Positions 26,684 through 33,728 of a stretch of DNA of 64,000 nucleotides are shown piece by piece (position 1 is the first letter of the stretch; the number at the start of each line of letters is the position of its first letter). A model generated the notes under the pieces. It did not search any database. It saw nothing but the letters and a program-made list of their open reading frames with translations, and had not been told where the DNA came from. Source of the DNA: Acidobacteriota bacterium (lineage in GTDB: Bacteria > Acidobacteriota > Blastocatellia > UBA7656). The translations under genes and the position numbers were made by a program. Location: assembly GCA_038040445.1 (NCBI GenBank), contig JBBPIG010000008.1, positions 45,117-109,116 of the forward strand. Direction: 5' to 3'.

Positions 26684-27832
26684 TTAGCGAACCGATTCCA
26701 AGTTGAGAATCACCGACAGAACGGCGCCCAGGATGGAATACTTTCCGTTAGAGTAGCTGCCGTATTGAGACCGGCTGTCAAAGCCGTCTTCATAGCCCCG
26801 GCGGAAGCCCTCGCGGAAGTAATAGTTGTAGTCGCTCTGGTCTACGTAGTAGCCACTGTAGCCGTAGTTCGCATCCTGATAGGCATAGGAGTCTTGATAG
26901 CCGGACTGCCAGCGATCCTGACGGTCTGCCTGTCCCGATCGAAAGCCTTGCTCGTAGCCGTAGTTGACGGCTTGGCGAAGCAAGTTTGCGCCGTATTGAT
27001 TCGTCTCGTAGTAGCTGCCGCCGCGCGAATACCGATAATTCGAAGCCGCGTAGAAGTACTGATTGCGATCGCGGCTGTAGTTACGCACGTTCTGAAGGCG
27101 AATCTGCTGCAAGCGCGACCAGTACTGTTGCTGATAACGGTACTGCGCCATACGCCTCTGTTGCTGTAGCTGTGCCGTTCGCTGTTGTTCGAAACGCTGC
27201 TGCTGTGCCAGTTGTTGACGGTACTGTGTCTCACGCTGTTGCTGCCGCTCAACGAGCTGCTGTTGACGCTCCTGCGTCGGACGCTGCTGACGTGCGACCT
27301 GAGTCTGAGCAGCCTGAGTCTGAGCAGCCTGAGTCTGAGCAGCCTGAGTCTGAGCAGCTTGAGTCTGTTGCTGCTGCTGGCGCTGTTGCCTATTGGCTTG
27401 CTTCTGAGCACCCTGACTTTGTTGCTGACTCTGCTGATTTTGCTGCTCAGCCTGAGCCTGCTGCTGGCGCTGTTGTCTATTGGCCTGCTTCTGAGCAGCT
27501 TGAGTCTGTTGCTGACTCTGCTGGTTTTGCTGCTCAGCCTGAGCCTGCTGTTGGCGTTGCTGCTTATTGGCCTGCTTCTGAGCAGCCTGAGTCTGTTGCT
27601 GATTCTGCTGCTGTTGCTGCGCAGCTTGAGGCTGCTGTTGACGCTGCTGCTTATTGGTCTGCTTCTGAGCGGCACGTTGCTGCTCACTCTGTTGTTGCTC
27701 TGCTTTACGCTGTTGTTTGCGTTGCTGCTTATCCGTGTTTTCCTGCGCGTTTCCCGGTGTGCTCGCTCCAATCAGCAGCAACCCGCTGACTACAAATCCC
27801 ACCACCACTCGACTGAACATATTGACTTTCAT
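26684..27832 (-). CDS. Exported Gln-rich repeat protein with Tyr-rich C-terminal domain
   Basis: 382 residues. The signal peptide (VVVGFVVSGLLLIGAST) is cut near GNAQ. Residues 35-240 are extremely Gln-rich, with three long imperfect repeats containing AAQKQANKQQRQQQ and four QAAQT units. The C-terminal 130 residues are a distinct Tyr/Gly-rich domain (YSRGGSYYETNQYGANLL, YYFREGFRRGYEDG) that ends in a short hydrophobic helix (YSILGAVLSVILNLE). AAAGGAG precedes ATG 27832. The intact C-terminal domain has a decayed copy at 15564-16111. Probably an envelope or surface protein; no enzymatic motif. Confidence 0.85.
   Translation of the reverse strand: MKVNMFSRVVVGFVVSGLLLIGASTPGNAQENTDKQQRKQQRKAEQQQSEQQRAAQKQTNKQQRQQQPQAAQQQQQNQQQTQAAQKQANKQQRQQQAQAEQQNQQSQQQTQAAQKQANRQQRQQQAQAEQQNQQSQQQSQGAQKQANRQQRQQQQQTQAAQTQAAQTQAAQTQAAQTQVARQQRPTQERQQQLVERQQQRETQYRQQLAQQQRFEQQRTAQLQQQRRMAQYRYQQQYWSRLQQIRLQNVRNYSRDRNQYFYAASNYRYSRGGSYYETNQYGANLLRQAVNYGYEQGFRSGQADRQDRWQSGYQDSYAYQDANYGYSGYYVDQSDYNYYFREGFRRGYEDGFDSRSQYGSYSNGKYSILGAVLSVILNLESVR
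27301..27360. repeat. 15-bp tandem repeat inside the Gln-rich gene
   Basis: GAGTCTGAGCAGCCT repeats four times with almost no variation, encoding QAAQT on the minus strand. Larger repeats of about 90 bases lie next to it (27370-27640). Confidence 0.85.
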
Positions 27833-28000
27833 TTGAACTCCTTTGCTTAACAATCCATTCGCTCCAGAACGAAACAATCATCGAGGCTCGGAGCGAAGCG
27901 CCTCGAGGTCTGCCTGCGCCGACCCAATTGCGGAAGGCCCAGGGCAACCGTATCAAACAAAGGACGAGAACCTCTTCACGAAACGCATCTCGAACGTGCG

Positions 28001-28252
28001 CTATCCGCGGCGGCGGAAAATCAGGTGATACAGCGCCAGTAAGATTAATGCTGCGAGTATTGACACGATCCATCCGGCAGGCTCGCCCTCCTTGTAGAAG
28101 CCGAGCGCTCGCCCAAGGTAGCTGCCCAGGAACATACCGGCAATACCCAGCAAAATGGTGATGATGAATCCGCCTGGATCGCGGCCGGGCATCAATAGCT
28201 TGGCAATCACGCCAATGATCAGACCCGACACAATCATCGCAATAATACTCAT
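28001..28252 (-). CDS. GlsB/YeaQ/YmgE-family stress membrane protein 2
   Basis: 83 residues, the standard length. MSIIAMIVSGLIIGVIAKLL, then PGRDPGGFIITILLGIAGMF with the conserved PG..PGG turn, and a last helix WIVSILAALILLALYHLI ending RRRG. A better match to the classical family than GlsB 1 at 19998. Operator 72 bases upstream. The Gln-rich gene starts 168 bases away on the same strand. Confidence 0.92.
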   Translation of the reverse strand: MSIIAMIVSGLIIGVIAKLLMPGRDPGGFIITILLGIAGMFLGSYLGRALGFYKEGEPAGWIVSILAALILLALYHLIFRRRG

Positions 28253-28324
28253 AAGGTTCTAGCCCCTTCTTTCTCTCCCTCAAATTGGTATCGAACGAAT
28301 GATATGCCGATTCGGGACAGGTTT

Positions 28325-28342
28325 CTGTTCACTAGTGGACAG
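28325..28342. promoter_or_regulatory. Palindromic operator, site 9 (GlsB 2)
   Basis: CTGTTCACTAGTGGACAG, a dyad with one asymmetric pair, 72 bases upstream of GlsB 2 on the minus strand. It and the two hairpins near 28504-28576 are all I see in the 337 gene-free bases 28253-28589. Confidence 0.7.
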
Positions 28343-28503
28343 TTTCCCAAATAAGTTGCCGGCTATAGCAGGTGAGTTGAAGAGGTTCTTCCGGGCCTTG
28401 GATTAGACGGACAGTAGCGGGGAAGGGGAGTTCGTTGAGACGCTCGGGTTCTCGCTTGATACTCCCCATCAAGCGGTCTTAGCCGGGACGGAGGTGCGAT
28501 TGC

Positions 28504-28540
28504 GGCTGAGAGGAGAGCCTTGAGAGCTCTCTTCTCAGCC
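28504..28540. terminator. Strong 15-bp stem-loop downstream of the RRM gene
   Basis: GGCTGAGAGGAGAGC (28504-28518) pairs with GCTCTCTTCTCAGCC (28526-28540) with one mismatch. It is the second of two hairpins beyond the RRM gene. There is no T-run. Confidence 0.5.
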
Positions 28541-28553
28541 AGCTTGTCGAGAG

Positions 28554-28576
28554 CGGACCGAAATAACTTCGGTCCG
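28554..28576. terminator. Stem-loop just after the RRM gene
   Basis: CGGACCGAA and TTCGGTCCG form a perfect 9-bp stem with a five-base loop, 13 bases beyond the RRM stop codon. It could terminate or stabilise the RRM mRNA. Confidence 0.5.
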
Positions 28577-28589
28577 TCAGATCCTGAAG

Positions 28590-28883
28590 TTAGTAGCGCG
28601 AGCCGTAGCCGCCGCCGCCATTGTTACGGCTGTCGGTCTTCGGTTTCGCTTCATCTACCTTGAGCGCGCGCCCATGGAGTTCTTGCCCGTCGAACTTCGC
28701 TTTAGCCGAGGTGGCTTCCGCCTTCGAATTCATTTCGACGAAGCCGAAGCCCTTCGAGCGGCCCGTATCTCGGTCTGTTATTACCTGGCACGATTCTACC
28801 GGGCCCACTTCGCTGAAGAGGTCACGGATTTCATCACTGGTAGTCTCGAATGAGAGATTACCAACAAACAATTTAGCTGACAT
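28590..28883 (-). CDS. RRM-type RNA-binding protein (cold-inducible Rbp-like)
   Basis: 97 residues: one RRM with RNP2 KLFVGNLSFE and RNP1 KGFGFVEM, followed by a Gly-rich tail GGGGYGSRY. This is the layout of cyanobacterial cold-induced Rbp proteins, which bind single-stranded RNA. AAAGGAAAA lies upstream of the ATG. It sits alone, with two strong hairpins after its stop. Confidence 0.93.
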   Translation of the reverse strand: MSAKLFVGNLSFETTSDEIRDLFSEVGPVESCQVITDRDTGRSKGFGFVEMNSKAEATSAKAKFDGQELHGRALKVDEAKPKTDSRNNGGGGYGSRY

Positions 28884-29131
28884 AATGATTTTCCTTTTTT
28901 GGTTAAGTTGGAAGCAGGCCGAGCGGTTCGCGGGAACGGTTGCGGGCGGAGACGGTCGGCACCCCGAATTTTTCGGGCGAGGCCCCTAACAGATGAACGG
29001 TTGACTCTTCTTCAAGCTATTGATGGTCCTGGTCACATCAGACCCTGGCGCATCTCCGTTGTTTGCCGAAGAGCAGGTGGATGTCGAGAGGGCAGACAAG
29101 TCCGCCCTCTCGAATTAGATCACTATCTACT

Positions 29132-29446
29132 TCAAGCCTTAGCAGCAAGCTTGTGAAGTGTCGAAGTGGAAAGCTCGAAGGTCTCGACCTTAGGAGTTCC
29201 GTCAACGACCTTTGCCACGATTTTCAGTAGCTCGGGATAACCTGTGCGGTTGTAATTCTCGCAGTTCTCTTTCGTCTCCCAGAAGCTGATTGCTAGTGCT
29301 TCCGAGCGCTCGGGGGCGACGAAGGTGATCTCATCGCGGAAGCCCGGCTGCTTGCGAAGCAGTGGGAGAATTTCGTTCTCAATTAAGCGGTTAAATTCTG
29401 GCGCGGTATTCGCCTTCAGTTTCATGGTCACATTACGTGTAAACAT
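29132..29446 (-). CDS. Antibiotic biosynthesis monooxygenase (ABM) domain protein
   Basis: 104 residues, one dimeric ferredoxin-like ABM domain: FTRNVTMKLKANTAPEFNRL, then a core ending AISFWETKENCENYN. Small ABM proteins may oxidise aromatic compounds or merely share the fold; the substrate is unknown. AAAGGAG precedes the ATG. Confidence 0.85.
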   Translation of the reverse strand: MFTRNVTMKLKANTAPEFNRLIENEILPLLRKQPGFRDEITFVAPERSEALAISFWETKENCENYNRTGYPELLKIVAKVVDGTPKVETFELSTSTLHKLAAKA

Positions 29447-29823
<377 letters not shown>

Positions 29824-30012
29824 GTATGCGGTACTGATTGGCAAGCACCGGTGTTACTCAGCGATTATTGCAAAGGCTTCGAGAGAGTGTCAACGAAGCG
29901 TGATTCGTGAAACGTGATGCGTGATTCGTGACAGCAAGAAGAAGCATGGTTCGCGAGGAGTCGCGCAGCAACGCATTTGCTAGTCAGCACGCAGGGTGAT
30001 ACACAATTCACA

Positions 30013-30729
30013 ATGAAGCGCGAAGTCCCGAACGATATTCCCCATATTCCAGAGTCGATCCCGTACATCATTCAGAATCTTGAAGCGGTCTACGGCGCGC
30101 CGAAGCTTGAGCGCGGGCTTGATCCGCTTGATGTGCTCATTGGGACGATACTCTCGCAATCGACAACCAACGTTAACAGCTATCGCGCCTTCGAGAACTT
30201 GAAGCACAGGTTTCCTACGTGGGAGGCGGCTAGGCGAGCGCGCGTCACCTCTATCGAAGCCGCGATAAGATCCGGCGGACTTGCCAGACAGAAGTCGGGC
30301 CGGATCAAACAGTTGCTTAATGAAATTCACCAGCGCCGCCGGTCGCTCGATCTGTCTTTTCTAAGAACCGCGCCGCTCGAAGAAGCCAAGCAGTTTCTCG
30401 GCAGCTTCAAAGGCGTCGGACCGAAGACCGTCGCTTGCACTCTGCTGTTCGCTTGCAACCGCGCGGTGTTTCCCATTGACACTCACATCTTTCGCATCGC
30501 TCGAAGGCTTGGGTTGATTCCTGAAAGCTGTTCGGATGAAGAGGCTCATCGACTGATGGGCGGAATGATTCCCCCGAAGCGCTACTACGAAGTGCACGTC
30601 AACCTGATTCGACATGGCCGTCAAGTCTGCCGCCCGAGCGATCCTCTCTGCGGGCACTGCTGTCTGGTTGACTACTGCGAGTACTACCAGGGTTTAACCA
30701 AACTATTGATTGGCAAGAAATCCGTGTGA
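30013..30729 (+). CDS. nth: Endonuclease III-type DNA glycosylase/AP lyase
   Basis: 238 residues. Helix-hairpin-helix LGSFKGVGPKTVA carries the catalytic Lys, and the catalytic Asp is in FPIDTHIFRIARRLGL. The 4Fe-4S loop is complete: Cys-x6-Cys-x2-Cys-x5-Cys in CRPSDPLCGHCCLVDYC. It removes oxidised pyrimidines and nicks abasic sites. ATG 30013 is preferred over the in-frame TTG at 29977. About 25 residues longer than E. coli Nth at the N-terminus. Confidence 0.92.
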   Translation: MKREVPNDIPHIPESIPYIIQNLEAVYGAPKLERGLDPLDVLIGTILSQSTTNVNSYRAFENLKHRFPTWEAARRARVTSIEAAIRSGGLARQKSGRIKQLLNEIHQRRRSLDLSFLRTAPLEEAKQFLGSFKGVGPKTVACTLLFACNRAVFPIDTHIFRIARRLGLIPESCSDEEAHRLMGGMIPPKRYYEVHVNLIRHGRQVCRPSDPLCGHCCLVDYCEYYQGLTKLLIGKKSV

Positions 30730-30828
30730 ATCCGTCAAATCCGCGTTATCAGTGGTCTATGTGTTTTGAAACCGCCGCCATAGACCACGGATGACGCTGA
30801 TTCGATGGATTTGCACAGATACAAATCT

Positions 30829-31365
30829 TCACTCAGCGAGATGAGTGCGGACTATTTCCGCTATCTCAGCAGCGAGTTCATCAGGAGAGAGTTCCGCCGC
30901 ATGGACAACGTAGTCCGCTTTCTCGTACGCAGAGCTCCGTTGTTCGAGAAGCGTTTTCATTTGAGCTTCATCACCAAGCAGCGGACGCGAACGGTCCCCG
31001 CCGATTCTTCGCAGGCAAACCTCGAGCGGGCAATCGAGCCAGACGGTCTTCCCAATCGCGCGCAACGAGGTCCGGTTCTCTGCTGAGACATAAGCGCCGC
31101 CGCCGAGCGCGATCACCGCGCGAACCATCTCGCTGCAAGACTGAATCGCTTCGCGTTCGATGCGGCGAAACCCTGACTCGCCAAGCTCGGCAAAGATTGC
31201 TTGAATCGATTTGCCGGCCTGTTTTTCAATAAGCTCGTCGAGATCGGAGAAGTCGTATCGGAGGTGTCGGGCGAGCGCGCGCCCGACGGTGGTCTTGCCA
31301 GCGCCCATGAAGCCGACTAGAAAAATCGGCGAGTCGTCTGACAGAGAATTGCTCGTAGCGATCAT
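30829..31365 (-). CDS. aroK: Shikimate kinase
   Basis: 178 residues. P-loop GFMGAGKTTVG, substrate-binding DLDELIE and FRRIERE, then LGGGA and a lid Arg in DRSRPLL. It phosphorylates shikimate in aromatic amino acid synthesis. It starts six bases after aroA ends, so the two are one operon, and EPSP synthase, two steps later in the same pathway, is encoded upstream. Confidence 0.95.
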   Translation of the reverse strand: MIATSNSLSDDSPIFLVGFMGAGKTTVGRALARHLRYDFSDLDELIEKQAGKSIQAIFAELGESGFRRIEREAIQSCSEMVRAVIALGGGAYVSAENRTSLRAIGKTVWLDCPLEVCLRRIGGDRSRPLLGDEAQMKTLLEQRSSAYEKADYVVHAAELSPDELAAEIAEIVRTHLAE

Positions 31366-31371
31366 CGCTTG

Positions 31372-32727
31372 TCACTCAATCGGGGCCGGCGCGACGGTGC
31401 CTGGCGAGGTCAGCATCGCGAGCGACTCATAGAACTTCGGGAACGAAACGCTGGCGCAGTCGGCGTCGACGATCTCGGTTGTTCCTTTCGCTACCAAGCC
31501 GGCGATCGCGAACGCCATGGCGATTCGATGATCGCCGGAAGTCTCAACCCAACCGCCAGTCAGCCGCTGTGGGCCGGTTACGGCGAAGCCGTCGTCGAAC
31601 TCTTCGATCTTGCCGCCAAGCGCCCTTATGCCATCGGCGACGGTTCTTATGCGGTCGCTTTCCTTGATGCGCAATTCCGCGGCATCGCGGACCTCGACTC
31701 GCCCTTCGACCTGAGTGGCGACGACGGCAAGGATAGGAATCTCATCAATGATATTGGGAATGATCGCGCCCGAGAGAAGTGTGCCGCGCCGTGCGCTTCT
31801 TAGCTCTCGGCCAGTGACAGCAAGATCGCCAACCACCTCGTTATCTTGTTCTCGAACATTCTGCGCTTTGATGTTGGCGCCGAGCTCATTCAGCACGTCG
31901 ATGAAAGCCGAGCGAGTAGGATTGAGGTTCACGTCTGGAATCAGGGCTTCAGAGCCAGGCAATATCGTTGCGGCGGCAATGATGAAAGCCGCGGAAGACA
32001 CGTCGCCGGGCACATGATAGTCGACCGGATTCAATTCGTGCAGTCCTTCCACGCTCAACGAGCCGCTGGATGAGTCGCGTTCAAAGTGTGCGCCGAATCT
32101 TTTCAGCATGAGCTCGGTGTGATTGCGCGACTGACTCGGCTCGGAGAAAGTAGTCCGGCCATCGGCCAGCAGCCCTGCAAACAGCACGCACGTTTTTACC
32201 TGAGCGCTTGCGACCAGGCTGGCGTAATCGATCGCTTTGAGCTTTCTGCCGTGTATTGCAAGCGGTGCGAAGCTCCCGTCTGTGGCTTCGATGCGCGCGC
32301 CCATCAAGCTGAGCGGCTCGATGATCCGTGCCATTGGCCGGCGGCGCAGGCTGGCGTCGCCATCGATCGTTGAGGTGAACCGCTGTCCGGCGAGCAGCCC
32401 GGTGAGCATTCGTATCGTTGAACCTGAGTTGGCGGCGTTGAGATGGGCGCGGGCGGCAAGCGGCCGGTAGCCGAAGAGTCCTTCGCCATGAACCACGAGT
32501 TCCGAGCCGGCGGTTTCAACTCGCACTCCGAGCCTGCGAACGCATTCAAGCGTCGCCTTGCAATCGGCGCTGGAGGCCAGTCCGGTGATTCTGGATAGGC
32601 CGCTTGCGATTGAAGCAAGCATCACGATTCGATGTGAGATGGACTTGTCGCCGGGCATCTTCAGCGAGCCGTTGACCCGCGTTGGCCCGTTGATTCTCAT
32701 CGATCTTGACATCGCAACTTCGCGCAT
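31372..32727 (-). CDS. aroA: 3-phosphoshikimate 1-carboxyvinyltransferase (EPSP synthase)
   Basis: About 451 residues. The phosphate-binding start PGDKSISHR, NAANSGSTIRMLTG, the basic segment LRRRPMARIIEPL, and catalytic Asp/Glu in IIDEIPILAVVA and RIKESDRI are all present. The NSGSTIR form (Ser after Gly) rather than NAGT resembles type II, glyphosate-tolerant enzymes. Candidate starts are ATG 32727, 32712 and 32700, none with a clear ribosome site; the longer frame to 33030 crosses the divergent gene and is rejected. Confidence 0.93.
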   Translation of the reverse strand: MREVAMSRSMRINGPTRVNGSLKMPGDKSISHRIVMLASIASGLSRITGLASSADCKATLECVRRLGVRVETAGSELVVHGEGLFGYRPLAARAHLNAANSGSTIRMLTGLLAGQRFTSTIDGDASLRRRPMARIIEPLSLMGARIEATDGSFAPLAIHGRKLKAIDYASLVASAQVKTCVLFAGLLADGRTTFSEPSQSRNHTELMLKRFGAHFERDSSSGSLSVEGLHELNPVDYHVPGDVSSAAFIIAAATILPGSEALIPDVNLNPTRSAFIDVLNELGANIKAQNVREQDNEVVGDLAVTGRELRSARRGTLLSGAIIPNIIDEIPILAVVATQVEGRVEVRDAAELRIKESDRIRTVADGIRALGGKIEEFDDGFAVTGPQRLTGGWVETSGDHRIAMAFAIAGLVAKGTTEIVDADCASVSFPKFYESLAMLTSPGTVAPAPIE

Positions 32728-32821
32728 GTTACACAATGACGCGCCTTGTGACCACTCCTTGTTATATCGCGCGGTTCGACTACGGTCTAGAAGGTTAAAC
32801 GGAAAGGCATACCGCGAACCG

Positions 32822-33241
32822 ATGACAGAGACCATCGAGCTTTCAATCGACAGCAAACTCGAGTTCGTTGATTTGGTCGCGTCGGTCACCAAGAGCGTTA
32901 CGACTAAGATGGGGTTTGACGAGGATGACGCAAGCTGGATCGAGCTTGCGGTGCATGAGGCGGTCATCAACGCTATAATGCACGGGAACAAAAGCGCCGC
33001 CGAAAAGCAAGTGGATGTTCGGTTTGTCACCGAACAGGAGGGGCTAACGGTTTTCGTCAGGGATTATGGGGAAGGGTTCGACCCGGCGCTGTTGCCCGAT
33101 CCCACGAACTCCGATAATCTGCTTAACCCGAGTGGCCGCGGGATCTTTTATATGCGCACTTTTATGGACGAGGTCGAGCATTCGATTCATCCAGAAGGCG
33201 GAAGCGTCGTGCGGATGAGAAAGGTCAAACGCTCATCTTAA
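32822..33241 (+). CDS. RsbW-like anti-sigma factor serine kinase (GHKL ATPase)
   Basis: 139 residues. A single HATPase_c domain: N-box ELAVHEAVINAIMHGNK, G1 VRDYGEGFDP and G2 NPSGRGIFYMR. It should bind ATP and phosphorylate a STAS antagonist, releasing or holding a sigma factor. The STAS gene follows 40 bases downstream, so kinase and antagonist form a partner-switching pair. No sigma gene is adjacent. ATG 32822 fits the family N-terminus. Confidence 0.92.
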   Translation: MTETIELSIDSKLEFVDLVASVTKSVTTKMGFDEDDASWIELAVHEAVINAIMHGNKSAAEKQVDVRFVTEQEGLTVFVRDYGEGFDPALLPDPTNSDNLLNPSGRGIFYMRTFMDEVEHSIHPEGGSVVRMRKVKRSS

Positions 33242-33281
33242 GAACCCAATTTCTCGAACCCGGAAAAAGGAGACGTAGACG

Positions 33282-33629
33282 ATGGCTAATCTGAATATCA
33301 AAGACCGCCAGGCGGGCGATGTCACGATACTCGATCTTTCTGGCAAGATAACGATCGGAGAGGGCAGCGTGCAGCTACGCGAGGCCGTCCGCCGCCTGCT
33401 CGATGAAGGTAAGAAGAAGATATTGCTTAACCTCGGCGACGTGTCGTACGTGGATAGCTCAGGAATAGGCGAGCTGGTCAGTTCTTATACGACGACGAAC
33501 CATAACGGCGGCCAGTTGAAGCTGTTGAATCAGACCAAGAAGATTCACGATCTCCTGACCATCACCAAGCTTTTGACCGTGTTTGAATCGTTCGACGATG
33601 AGGCAAAGGCGGTCGCGACTTTCAAGTAG
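33282..33629 (+). CDS. STAS-domain anti-sigma factor antagonist (RsbV-like)
   Basis: 115 residues, STAS domain only: [19 protein letters not shown] at the start, and the phosphorylatable Ser in [12 protein letters not shown]. When unphosphorylated it should sequester the RsbW-like kinase just upstream. AAGGAG precedes the ATG. A strong stem-loop follows the gene. Confidence 0.93.
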   Translation: MANLNIKDRQAGDVTILDLSGKITIGEGSVQLREAVRRLLDEGKKKILLNLGDVSYVDSSGIGELVSSYTTTNHNGGQLKLLNQTKKIHDLLTITKLLTVFESFDDEAKAVATFK

Positions 33630-33672
33630 AAAAGCAGGCCCGGATGAAGGGCGACTGATGTTGAAGCTGATT

Positions 33673-33714
33673 AAGGGCGCAGGCCTCTACGCTAAGTAGA
33701 AGCTAGCGCCCTTT
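33673..33714 (+). terminator. Stem-loop terminator after the STAS gene
   Basis: AAGGGCGC (33673-33680) pairs with GCGCCCTT (33706-33713), and an inner TCTAC/GTAGA pair extends the stem. A short T-run (CCTTT) closes it. It ends 15 bases before the next gene. Confidence 0.6.
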
Positions 33715-33728
33715 CGCATCTGCGAACA

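Noticed and set aside
26986..27850. Long plus-strand open frames opposite the Gln-rich gene, including a Leu/Ser-rich one
   Set aside because: They are mirror images of CAG-rich repeats, have no ribosome site and lie against a gene with a clear signal peptide and a paralogue.
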